49,537 nucleotides of DNA from Eubacterium sp. (GTDB lineage: Bacteria > Bacillota > Clostridia > Lachnospirales > Lachnospiraceae): positions 1 to 49,537 of the forward strand of contig JAILRB010000039.1 of assembly GCA_024698585.1 (NCBI GenBank), written 5' to 3'. Under the pieces are notes generated by a model. That model searched no databases. It was not told the origin of the DNA and was given only the letters and a program-made list of their open reading frames with translations. Of the stretch, positions 8,889 through 17,279 are shown in pieces. A program made the position numbers and the translations under genes. Within the stretch, counting starts at the first letter, position 1; the number at the start of each line of letters is the position of its first letter.

Positions 8889-8917
8889 TAGACATTACCC
8901 TGCTTTTCAAGTATAAT
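8889..8917 (+). promoter_or_regulatory. Sigma-A type promoter of carB
   Basis: TAGACA at 8889-8894, a 17-base spacer and TATAAT at 8912-8917 match the housekeeping consensus with one mismatch. The leader before the ATG at 8956 is only about 30 bases, too short for a riboswitch or PyrR attenuator, so control, if any, must act at this promoter. Confidence 0.7.
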
Positions 8918-8955
8918 ATACTGTTGAAAACATATATAAGGAGAGATTAAGAACT

Positions 8956-11900
8956 ATGCCTAAGAGAACAGATATTAACAAAGTACTTATTATTGGTTCC
9001 GGTCCGATTATTATTGGTCAGGCGTGTGAATTTGACTACTCTGGTACACAGGCTTGTAAAGCTTTAAAGAAGCTTGGTTACGAGATTGTACTGGTAAATT
9101 CAAACCCTGCTACAATTATGACCGATCCGGAAACAGCAGATGTAACTTACATTGAACCATTGAACGTAGAGCGTTTGGAACAGATTATTGCAAAGGAACG
9201 TCCGGATGCAGTACTTCCAAACCTTGGTGGTCAGTCAGGATTAAACCTTTGTTCTGAATTGAACAAAGCCGGTATTCTTGATAAATACAATGTTCAGGTA
9301 ATTGGTGTTCAGGTTGACGCCATTGAACGTGGTGAAGATCGAATCGAATTTAAGAAAACCATGGATTCCCTTGGAATCGAAATGGCTCGTTCTGAAGTAG
9401 CATATACTGTTGACGAAGCATTAGCCATTGCTGATAAATTAGGTTATCCGGTTGTTCTTCGTCCAGCATACACTATGGGTGGAGCCGGCGGTGGACTGGT
9501 TTACAATAAAGAAGAATTAAAGACTGTTTGTGCAAGAGGTCTTCAGGCTAGTTTAGTTGGTCAGGTTCTTGTAGAAGAATCCATTCTTGGTTGGGAAGAA
9601 TTAGAATTAGAAGTTGTTCGTGATAGCGAAGGTAACATGATTACTGTCTGCTTCATCGAAAACATTGACCCATTGGGCGTTCATACAGGAGATTCTTTCT
9701 GTTCTGCCCCAATGCTTACCATTTCTGAAGAATGTCAGAAGAGATTACAGGAACAGGCTTATAAAATTGTAGATAAGGTTCAGGTAATTGGTGGTACAAA
9801 CGTACAGTTTGCACACGATCCTGTATCTGACAGAATTATCGTTATTGAAATTAATCCTCGTACATCCCGTTCTTCTGCACTTGCTTCTAAAGCGACAGGA
9901 TTCCCGATTGCTTTAGTTTCCGCAATGCTTGCAACAGGACTTACTTTAAAGGATATTCCATGTGGAAAGTATGGAACATTAGATCAGTATGTTCCGGACG
10001 GAGATTACGTTGTAATTAAGTTTGCTCGTTGGGCTTTCGAAAAGTTCAAGGGTGTAGAAGATAAACTTGGTACTCAGATGCGTGCCGTTGGTGAAGTTAT
10101 GAGTATCGGTAAAAACTATAAGGAAGCTTTCCAGAAAGCAATCCGTAGTTTGGAAACAGGACGTTATGGGCTGGGTCATGCAAAGAATTTTGATCAGTTA
10201 TCCAAAGAAGAATTATTACAGTTATTAATCACTCCATCTTCTGAACGTCACTTCATTATGTACGAGGCACTTCGTAAAGGTGCTACTGCTGATGAAATCT
10301 TTGAGATTACAAAAGTAAAACATTACTTCATTGAACAGATGAAGGAATTAGTAGATGAGGAAGAAGAAATCCTGAAGTCAAAAGGTTCTCTTCCAGCTGA
10401 TGAATTACTGATTCAGGCTAAGAAGGATGGTTTCTCTGATAAGTATTTAAGTCAGTTATTGGAAATTCCTGAAGAAGATATCAGAAATAAACGTATCAGC
10501 CTTGGTGTGGAAGAAGCTTGGGAAGGCGTTCATGTATCCGGTACAGAAGACAGCGCTTACTACTATTCTACATACAATGCTGAAGATAAGAACCCTACAT
10601 CAGATAATAAGAAGATTATGATTCTCGGTGGTGGTCCAAACAGAATCGGTCAGGGTATCGAATTCGATTATTGTTGCGTTCACGCTTCTCTTGCATTGAA
10701 GAAGTTAGGATTCGAGACAATCATCGTAAACTGTAACCCTGAAACAGTTTCCACAGACTACGATACATCCGATAAGTTATACTTCGAACCTCTTACCTTA
10801 GAAGATGTTCTTAGCATTTATAAGAAAGAAAAACCGCTGGGTGTCATTGCTCAGTTCGGTGGACAGACTCCTCTGAACCTTGCTGCTGATTTGGAAAAGA
10901 ACGGCGTGAAGATTCTTGGTACTTCTCCTTCTGTTATCGATTTAGCAGAAGACAGAGACCTGTTCCGTGAAATGATGGACAAGTTGGAAATCCCAATGCC
11001 AGAATCCGGTATGGCTACTACAGTAGAAGAAGCAACTAAGATTGCTAATGAAATCGGATATCCGGTTATGGTTCGTCCTTCCTACGTATTAGGCGGACGT
11101 GGAATGGAAGTCGTTTATGATGACGCTGCAATGGCTGACTATATGAAGGCTGCTGTTGGTGTTACTCCGGACCGTCCAATCTTAATTGATAGATTCTTAA
11201 ATAATGCTTTAGAGTGTGAATCTGATGCCATCAGTGATGGTACTCATGCTTATGTTCCTGCAGTTATGGAACATATCGAACTTGCTGGTGTTCACTCCGG
11301 TGACTCTGCTTGTATCATTCCTTCTGTTCACATTTCAGAAGAAAACGTTAAGACCATCAAGGAATACACTCGTAAGATTGCAGAAGAAATGCATGTTAAG
11401 GGTCTTATGAATATGCAGTATGCAATTGAAAATGGTAAGGTTTATGTATTAGAGGCAAATCCTCGTGCATCCCGTACAGTTCCTTTGGTTTCCAAGGTAT
11501 GTAACGTACGTATGGTACCAATTGCTACAGACATTATCACAAGCGAAATTACAGGAAGACCTTCTCCGGTTCCTGCATTAAAGGATCAGGAAATTCCATA
11601 TTATGGTGTTAAGGAAGCTGCCTTCCCATTCAATATGTTCCAAGAAGTTGACCCGGTTCTCGGACCTGAAATGCGTTCTACCGGTGAAGTCCTTGGATTG
11701 TCTAAATCTTATGGGGAAGCTTTCGTGAAGGCTCAGGAAGGAATTCAGTCTAAACTTCCAATGGAAGGAACTGTTCTGATTTCTGTAAATAAGAAAGATA
11801 AAGCGGAAGTTGTTTCTGTTGCAAAGAGTTTTGCAGATGATGGATTCAAGATTCTTGCTACCGGCGGAACTTGTGATTTAATCACAGAAGCAGGTATTCC

Positions 11901-12177
11901 GGCTGAAAAGATCAAGAAATTATATGAAGGTCGTCCAAATGTATTGGATGCCATCACAAACGGAGAAATTGATTTAATCATCAACTCCCCTGTTGGAAAA
12001 GACAGTGTACATGATGACAGTTACTTAAGAAAGGCTGCAATCAAGTCAAAAATTCCATACATTACAACGATTGCTGCTGCAAAAGCTACTGCAGAAGGAA
12101 TTGCTTACTTAAAGAAAAATCCATCTGCTGAAATCAAGTCATTACAGTCTTTGCATGGAGAAATTAAAGAAAAATAA
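8956..12177 (+). CDS. carB: Carbamoyl-phosphate synthase large subunit
   Basis: Full-length CarB (1073 residues) makes carbamoyl phosphate from ammonia, bicarbonate and two ATP for arginine and pyrimidine synthesis. Both homologous ATP-grasp halves are present: GSGPIIIGQACEFDYSGTQA opens the first, and GGGPNRIGQGIEFDYCCVHA the second at about residue 555. The C-terminal allosteric MGS-like domain (about 930-1060) contains ATGGTCDLI. AAGGAGAG precedes the ATG. The partner glutaminase gene carA, which normally lies directly upstream, is not in this window: the upstream neighbour is divergent and the downstream gene converges. Confidence 0.97.
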   Translation: MPKRTDINKVLIIGSGPIIIGQACEFDYSGTQACKALKKLGYEIVLVNSNPATIMTDPETADVTYIEPLNVERLEQIIAKERPDAVLPNLGGQSGLNLCSELNKAGILDKYNVQVIGVQVDAIERGEDRIEFKKTMDSLGIEMARSEVAYTVDEALAIADKLGYPVVLRPAYTMGGAGGGLVYNKEELKTVCARGLQASLVGQVLVEESILGWEELELEVVRDSEGNMITVCFIENIDPLGVHTGDSFCSAPMLTISEECQKRLQEQAYKIVDKVQVIGGTNVQFAHDPVSDRIIVIEINPRTSRSSALASKATGFPIALVSAMLATGLTLKDIPCGKYGTLDQYVPDGDYVVIKFARWAFEKFKGVEDKLGTQMRAVGEVMSIGKNYKEAFQKAIRSLETGRYGLGHAKNFDQLSKEELLQLLITPSSERHFIMYEALRKGATADEIFEITKVKHYFIEQMKELVDEEEEILKSKGSLPADELLIQAKKDGFSDKYLSQLLEIPEEDIRNKRISLGVEEAWEGVHVSGTEDSAYYYSTYNAEDKNPTSDNKKIMILGGGPNRIGQGIEFDYCCVHASLALKKLGFETIIVNCNPETVSTDYDTSDKLYFEPLTLEDVLSIYKKEKPLGVIAQFGGQTPLNLAADLEKNGVKILGTSPSVIDLAEDRDLFREMMDKLEIPMPESGMATTVEEATKIANEIGYPVMVRPSYVLGGRGMEVVYDDAAMADYMKAAVGVTPDRPILIDRFLNNALECESDAISDGTHAYVPAVMEHIELAGVHSGDSACIIPSVHISEENVKTIKEYTRKIAEEMHVKGLMNMQYAIENGKVYVLEANPRASRTVPLVSKVCNVRMVPIATDIITSEITGRPSPVPALKDQEIPYYGVKEAAFPFNMFQEVDPVLGPEMRSTGEVLGLSKSYGEAFVKAQEGIQSKLPMEGTVLISVNKKDKAEVVSVAKSFADDGFKILATGGTCDLITEAGIPAEKIKKLYEGRPNVLDAITNGEIDLIINSPVGKDSVHDDSYLRKAAIKSKIPYITTIAAAKATAEGIAYLKKNPSAEIKSLQSLHGEIKEK

Positions 12178-12189
12178 TAAAAAAATAAT

Positions 12190-12222
12190 TAACGGAGCTG
12201 TTGAAACAGCTCCGTTTTTTTA
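12190..12222. terminator. Bidirectional terminator between carB and the MATE gene
   Basis: ACGGAGCTGTT at 12192-12202 pairs perfectly with AACAGCTCCGT at 12205-12215 and is followed by a T7 run. On the other strand A/T-rich sequence follows. The T-run touches the stop codon of the converging MATE gene. Confidence 0.88.
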
Positions 12223-13578
12223 TAACTTCGATATAATGTTATCATAAATTTTTCTTTTAAATAAGTACACCGTTACAATCAATCCGGTCAGTTCCGCTGC
12301 CGGGAATGCCCACCATACATTGGTTACTTCTCCTGTTTTAGAAAGAAGCCATGCCACCGGAATTAAAACCACCAGCTGGCGCATAATCGAAACAATTAAC
12401 GAATAAGTACTCTTTGAAAATGCCTGAAACGTTGAAATCAATGCAATACAGACTGCTGCAATCGGGAAGTTGAAACTGATAATATTCAGTGCCGGAATTC
12501 CGATTTTCTTCATTGCATCGGAAGCATTAAAAATATCCAATAATTGTTCCGGGAATATTTTCATAATTAACATTCCTGTCACCATGACGCCCAGGGCTAA
12601 TACCAATGCAAATCGCAACGCTTCCTTGATTCGTTCCGGCTTTCTTGCTCCATAATTGTAGGCAAGTATCGGAATCAATCCATTGTTCAATCCAAACACC
12701 GGCATAAAGAAGAAACTCTGAAGTTTGAAGTAAATTCCAAAAACTGCCGTGGCGGTGGTTGAAAAACCAATCAAGATTTTGTTCATGGAATAAGTCATGA
12801 CAGAACCAATGGACATCATCAGAATTGACGGAACGCCCACAACATAGATTCGCTCCACGACCTTTCCGTCCGGCTTCATAATATCCTTAATGGATAACTC
12901 AATATCCTTATTCACTGTCTTATTCAAAATCAGGCTAAGAGTTCCTGCGCAACACTGTCCAATGACGGTTGCAAGTGCCGCACCGGACACCCCCATTTTC
13001 GGTAATCCAAACATACCAAAAATCATGATTGGGTCCAGAATAAGATTAATGATTGCACCGGTCAACTGAGACACCATACTGTAGATGGTTTTTCCAGTAG
13101 ACTGTAAGAGACGCTCACCCATAACCTGTAAGAACAAACCAATGGAACAACAGCAACAAATCTGTAAATAATCCACACCTAACTCAATGATATTTTTTAC
13201 ATCCGTCTGACTCTGAACGAACGCTCTGGTTCCCAGGAGTCCGAAAATCATTAAAGCCAGAAAGCTGAGTACACTTAAAAGCACCCCCGCATTGGCTGTC
13301 TTGTTTGCTGTTTTAAAGTTCTTTTCTCCCAAAGACTTTGACAACAACGCATTAACACCTACCGCCGTACCACTGGCAATGGCAATCATCAGGTTCTGCA
13401 CCGGAAAGGCAAGGGTTACCGCTGTCAAGGCATCCTCACTGATTTGTGCCACAAAGTAGCTGTCCACTACATTATATAATGCCTGTACCAACATGGAAAT
13501 CATCATTGGTAACGACATGGTCAATAACAATTTCTTTACGGGCATCACACCCATTTTGTTTTCGTTTCTTTCTTTCAT
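12220..13578 (-). CDS. MATE family efflux transporter
   Basis: The 452-residue inner-membrane protein has the 12-helix, two-lobe pattern of MATE exporters, which extrude cationic drugs or metabolites using sodium or proton gradients. The N-terminus (PVKKLLLTMSLPMMISMLVQALYNVVDSYFVAQ) is the usual MATE opening, and the second lobe begins near residue 230 (VGVPSILMMSIGSVMTYSMNKIL). The substrate cannot be predicted. It lies 14 bases after the GNAT gene, last in a larE-GNAT-MATE unit that ends at the terminator shared with carB. The ribosome site GAGGG is moderate. Confidence 0.9.
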   Translation of the reverse strand: MKERNENKMGVMPVKKLLLTMSLPMMISMLVQALYNVVDSYFVAQISEDALTAVTLAFPVQNLMIAIASGTAVGVNALLSKSLGEKNFKTANKTANAGVLLSVLSFLALMIFGLLGTRAFVQSQTDVKNIIELGVDYLQICCCCSIGLFLQVMGERLLQSTGKTIYSMVSQLTGAIINLILDPIMIFGMFGLPKMGVSGAALATVIGQCCAGTLSLILNKTVNKDIELSIKDIMKPDGKVVERIYVVGVPSILMMSIGSVMTYSMNKILIGFSTTATAVFGIYFKLQSFFFMPVFGLNNGLIPILAYNYGARKPERIKEALRFALVLALGVMVTGMLIMKIFPEQLLDIFNASDAMKKIGIPALNIISFNFPIAAVCIALISTFQAFSKSTYSLIVSIMRQLVVLIPVAWLLSKTGEVTNVWWAFPAAELTGLIVTVYLFKRKIYDNIISKL

Positions 13579-13592
13579 GTTTCCCTCTCACT

Positions 13593-14105
13593 TTAATGGA
13601 ATTTCTTAAGGTAAATTCTTCTTAAGAATCCACCGTATTTTTCTTTTATTTTTACGCACTGATAGCCATTCTTTTCAAAGGAACGGATACTGGCCACATT
13701 CTTTGGCGCAACGGTAGCCATCAAATACTGATAGTGATTCTTTTTCAGTACTTCTTCCGCTTTTTGCAACAGCTTCAACTGAATTCCCCGTCCTCGAAAA
13801 TCCGGATGAACTACCACCGATTCCATATGTGCTACATGACACAATTCTGATTCCGGTAATCCGATATCCCATCCTAAGTTATCCTCTTCCATCTGTGGGA
13901 AGCGAACCAGGAGACATCCTGCCAACTGTTCTCCGGAAGTTGCAACCAAGCCAAATCCTTTTTCGGAGAGATGTTCCTGAACAAACGCCAAATCATCGCA
14001 AACATACAAGGTCTGATCTTCCATTTGTTCATGGACCAGTTTCATTAAGGAATAAATTTCCATTGCTTCCTTTGTTTTTGCAATTCTATAAATTATCTCA
14101 TTCAT
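13593..14105 (-). CDS. GNAT family N-acetyltransferase
   Basis: The 170-residue GNAT-fold enzyme transfers acetyl from acetyl-CoA to an amine on an unknown substrate. The acetyl-CoA pyrophosphate loop is VVVHPDFRGRGIQLKLL (about residues 97-113), with the R-G-x-G-I signature. The C-terminal strand region includes ATVAPKNVASIRSFEKNGY, typical of motif B. Its start overlaps the end of larE by eight bases, which indicates coupling. No direct biochemical link between acetylation and LarE chemistry is apparent. Confidence 0.85.
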   Translation of the reverse strand: MNEIIYRIAKTKEAMEIYSLMKLVHEQMEDQTLYVCDDLAFVQEHLSEKGFGLVATSGEQLAGCLLVRFPQMEEDNLGWDIGLPESELCHVAHMESVVVHPDFRGRGIQLKLLQKAEEVLKKNHYQYLMATVAPKNVASIRSFEKNGYQCVKIKEKYGGFLRRIYLKKFH

Positions 14106-14952
14106 TGTTTTCCCCTACTGAGGTATCTTCTAAGGTTTCATTCATGCTTCCGGTTCGATACCCTAACAAATCCAGTGCCACATAATCAAACCCGATTTTC
14201 TTAAACGCCTCGTAGATATTCGTTCGAACCTCTTCCTTCATGATTCTTTCAAATTCTTCCGGAAGTAATTCGATTCTTGCGACCTTTCCATGAATGCGAA
14301 CTCTCATCTGATGAAAGCCTAAATCTAACAACATCTGCTCTGCCTGATCCACCATCTGCAGCTTTTCCTCATTAATAGTTTCTCCATAAGGAAAACGACT
14401 GGCCAGACATGCGAAGGATTGTTTTTTCCAGGTTGGAAGATTTTTTTCCTTTGAAAGCGTCCGAATTTCTTCTTTCGTAAATCCCACTTCCCGAAGCGGA
14501 CTACGAATGCCAAGTTCTGCAATGGCAATCAGTCCCGGACGATAGTCTCCATTGTCATCCAGATTGGATCCTTCCACGATTTCCCGGATTCCCTCCTCCT
14601 TTGCTATCTGAATCATTTTCTGAAACAGTTCTTTCTTACATAAGTAGCAACGATTCTTTGGATTTTTTGAAAATCCCTCGATTTTTAATTCTTCTGATTC
14701 CACGATGATATGACGAATTCCCTGACTCACGCAATAAGCTTTTGCTTCATTTAATTCCCTTTTCGGGAAGGAACAGGATGATGCTGTCACTGCAATAGCC
14801 TTTTCCCCTAATGCTTCCTTGGCTGCATGCAGTAAGAAGGTGGAATCCACACCACTGGAAAAAGCCACCGCTACACTTTCCATGGAAGAAAGGAGGTGAA
14901 TCAATTCTTCATATTTTTCGTTCAGTGTTTTTTTACTATTTAATGTATTCAT
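14098..14952 (-). CDS. larE: LarE-like ATP-dependent sulfur transferase (PP-loop)
   Basis: LarE adenylates and sulfurates a pyridinium bis-acid nucleotide while building the nickel-pincer cofactor of lactate racemase. The 284-residue protein has the PP-loop FSSGVDSTFLL (about 32-42), EGSNLDDNGDYRPG and SFACLASRFPYG. It has a CxxC (RCYLCKKELF) plus the cysteine of ACLASR. From memory, this three-cysteine set marks LarE homologues that carry an iron-sulfur cluster rather than sacrificing a cysteine; this should be checked by alignment. No larA, larB or larC is nearby, so the target enzyme is encoded elsewhere or the protein serves another pathway. GAGGG precedes the ATG. Confidence 0.85.
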   Translation of the reverse strand: MNTLNSKKTLNEKYEELIHLLSSMESVAVAFSSGVDSTFLLHAAKEALGEKAIAVTASSCSFPKRELNEAKAYCVSQGIRHIIVESEELKIEGFSKNPKNRCYLCKKELFQKMIQIAKEEGIREIVEGSNLDDNGDYRPGLIAIAELGIRSPLREVGFTKEEIRTLSKEKNLPTWKKQSFACLASRFPYGETINEEKLQMVDQAEQMLLDLGFHQMRVRIHGKVARIELLPEEFERIMKEEVRTNIYEAFKKIGFDYVALDLLGYRTGSMNETLEDTSVGENNE

Positions 14953-15099
14953 AAATAAACCCTCATAATTGTTTTATCATCGTTACATCCTCAAGTATTC
15001 TATCATAGAAGCCAGAAAAAGCAATCATTTCCATCTTTTCCTTTAAAGATGACGAAAGATGTGCTAAGGTGTTTACAGCAAGAAAACGAGGTGGAAGTC

Positions 15100-16221
15100 A
15101 TGAAGCAGATTAATCGGAAAACAATCATTCAATTTATGAAGCAGGAGTTCGTATTGTGCATTGCCACAATCCTTGCAGTAATCTCCTGTGCTTTTGTACC
15201 GGTTTCAAAGAACTATCTGGACTACATTGACTTTCGGGTTTTATCCCTTTTATTCTGTCTGATGCTGATTGTGGCAGGATTTCGTTCCATTGGTTTCTTT
15301 GACGTTCTTTCAGAAAAACTCTTTCACTTCACCCACTCCATTCGCTCCACGGCAATGGTTTTTCTTTTGCTATGCTTTTTCGGAAGCATGCTCATTACCA
15401 ATGATGTGGCCTTAATTCTGTTTGTTCCTTTTTCCATTTTCACATTGAAAAAGATTCTGAATCCTCATCAATTCATTCTTTTAATTGTATTGGAAACTCT
15501 GGCAGCAAATCTCGGCAGTATGTTTACGCCTATTGGAAATCCACAGAATCTCTATATTTTTAGTGCCTACGAAATGGAGTTACTTTCTGTTTTCAAAACC
15601 ATGTTTCCCTACACTGCTGTTTCGTTTCTTTTATTACTTGTCTCTGTTTTCTATTTTCCCAAAACCGCGATTTCAGAGCGACAGATTCAGCATCCGAAAA
15701 CAAATCTAAAAAAATATGCCTTCCGTTATGTGTGTTTTACTGCATTGTTTTTTATCACACTGACAACGGTACTGCGCATTACGCCTTTCTGGCTTACCCT
15801 GATTACCTGTATTTTTATAACCTTCTTTATCAACCGTAGTTTATTTGCAATGGTTGATTATTGTCTGCTGCTTACCTTTATTGCTCTCTTTATTTTTGTT
15901 GGCAATATGGGACAAATTCCACAGATTCAAAGCACCATGGGAACCCTTGTTTCCGGAAATGAAATTCCGGTTTCCATTGCCTTAAGTCAGGGAATCAGTA
16001 ACGTTCCCGCCACACTCCTTTTGTCTCAATTCACAGAGAACGGAGCCAAGTTGCTAATCGGCGTGAATCTGGGAGGTCTTGGAACGCTGATTGCTTCCAT
16101 GGCAAGTTTAATTTCCTACAAATTTTATGTAAAAGAAAAAGAAAGCAGGGGATTCACCTACTTTCTCTTCTTCACCTTATTAAACGTGGCTTTTCTTGCC
16201 ATCTTACTCCTCTTCTGTTAG
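15100..16221 (+). CDS. Ion transporter superfamily (SLC13/CitMHS/ArsB-like) permease
   Basis: The 373-residue membrane protein has about 10-11 helices. The pattern is that of the IT superfamily: FGSMLITNDVALILFVPFS in the first half, the hairpin region ANLGSMFTPIGNPQNLYIFS, and a second-half ISNVPATLLLSQF with its N-P turn. Such proteins move anions such as dicarboxylates, sulfate or arsenite, or act as sodium/proton exchangers; the substrate is not determined here. I start at the ATG after GAGGTGG (the methionine of MKQINRKT) rather than the ATG 17 codons earlier. Its last 18 bases overlap the end of the converging GGDEF gene, with no terminator between them. Confidence 0.82.
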   Translation: MKQINRKTIIQFMKQEFVLCIATILAVISCAFVPVSKNYLDYIDFRVLSLLFCLMLIVAGFRSIGFFDVLSEKLFHFTHSIRSTAMVFLLLCFFGSMLITNDVALILFVPFSIFTLKKILNPHQFILLIVLETLAANLGSMFTPIGNPQNLYIFSAYEMELLSVFKTMFPYTAVSFLLLLVSVFYFPKTAISERQIQHPKTNLKKYAFRYVCFTALFFITLTTVLRITPFWLTLITCIFITFFINRSLFAMVDYCLLLTFIALFIFVGNMGQIPQIQSTMGTLVSGNEIPVSIALSQGISNVPATLLLSQFTENGAKLLIGVNLGGLGTLIASMASLISYKFYVKEKESRGFTYFLFFTLLNVAFLAILLLFC

Positions 16222-17262
16222 GCCAGCCCGTTTCTTTTGGATTTTCTTATCTCGATACATTTTCTCGTCTGCTTCCTTTAATAAATTATCAATGGTCTTA
16301 TCTCCGTTTTGCAGGCTGACTCCCACGGCGCAGGGATATCCGATTTTCTGACATTCCAAGCGAATCCGGTCAGCCATCTGAACAATGGTTTCCTTGTCTT
16401 TTTTACTGAGAACCAGAAATTCATCGCCTCCGGTACGGTACAGTCGACTTCCCGGTTTCAAAAGATTCGTCACCGCTTTAACAATTAACACCAGAACTTC
16501 ATCCCCTTTGGCATGTCCATATTCATCGTTAATCAATTTGAAATTATTTATATCTAACAGAATCACTCCATTGATTTTACTTCCCACGGCTTCCACATCT
16601 GCATAAAAGGATTGTCTGTTAAACGCCCTGGTAAGAGGATCCACCTTTGAATTTTCATTATGGACATACAGCAGATAAAACATAATATTAATTATATAAA
16701 GTGGATTCAACAAAATTGTGTTATCCGTAATAATATCCAAAGCAATTGTAACGGAAATGTTCGCCAGTATGTACACCAACAATTTGGTTTCCCGAAACAG
16801 ACGCTGGTTAATATACTTCACGGCTTCCACGATTAAGATAATCAATAATACGGCCCGACAAAAATCCGGCACCAGACTGGATGCCCGAACCATCCTGTCA
16901 TCCTGAAAACCATAGGAACTGACAGAAAGAAAATATGCAATCGGGCTGATAACAATCATCGTCACAAACAGTTTACTGAATCGCTCCGAAAAAAGTCTGA
17001 TTAAAACAATGATTAACATTGGTTTCAGGCACAGATTGGTAAAGTTAAAAAACTTATAAAGCAATTCATGATCCTGATTGCCTTCTACCATTCCGCTTAA
17101 AAAATCAGTCAACGCAAGAATTGATAAGAAAAATATGGTCCGGTAGATTTTCTTCTTTGATATTTTGTCCGCAAGAAACATAGATCTTAATGCAATGGAA
17201 AGACCGCCTAAAACAATCAGATAGATATATGCCTGTTTTAAAAAATTTAAAAATAGAATCAT
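16204..17262 (-). CDS. Membrane-bound diguanylate cyclase (GGDEF)
   Basis: The 352-residue protein has about six membrane helices in residues 1-200, a sensor module I do not recognise, then a GGDEF domain (about 205-340). The signature is intact (TGGDEF, 278-282) and the metal aspartate is in LLDINNFKLIN (D237), so it should make cyclic di-GMP. The RxxD inhibitory site usually found five residues before GGDEF is not evident. It starts 17 bases after the EAL gene, with GAGGGG before the ATG, and is last in the XrtG unit. Its 3' end overlaps the opposing permease gene by 18 bases. Confidence 0.9.
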   Translation of the reverse strand: MILFLNFLKQAYIYLIVLGGLSIALRSMFLADKISKKKIYRTIFFLSILALTDFLSGMVEGNQDHELLYKFFNFTNLCLKPMLIIVLIRLFSERFSKLFVTMIVISPIAYFLSVSSYGFQDDRMVRASSLVPDFCRAVLLIILIVEAVKYINQRLFRETKLLVYILANISVTIALDIITDNTILLNPLYIINIMFYLLYVHNENSKVDPLTRAFNRQSFYADVEAVGSKINGVILLDINNFKLINDEYGHAKGDEVLVLIVKAVTNLLKPGSRLYRTGGDEFLVLSKKDKETIVQMADRIRLECQKIGYPCAVGVSLQNGDKTIDNLLKEADEKMYRDKKIQKKRAGLTEEE

Positions 17263-17279
17263 ACGCTACCCCTCACCAA

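Noticed and set aside
8918-8955. Riboswitch or PyrR attenuator before carB
   Set aside because: The predicted leader is about 30 bases, with no room for an aptamer or antiterminator and no stem-loop.
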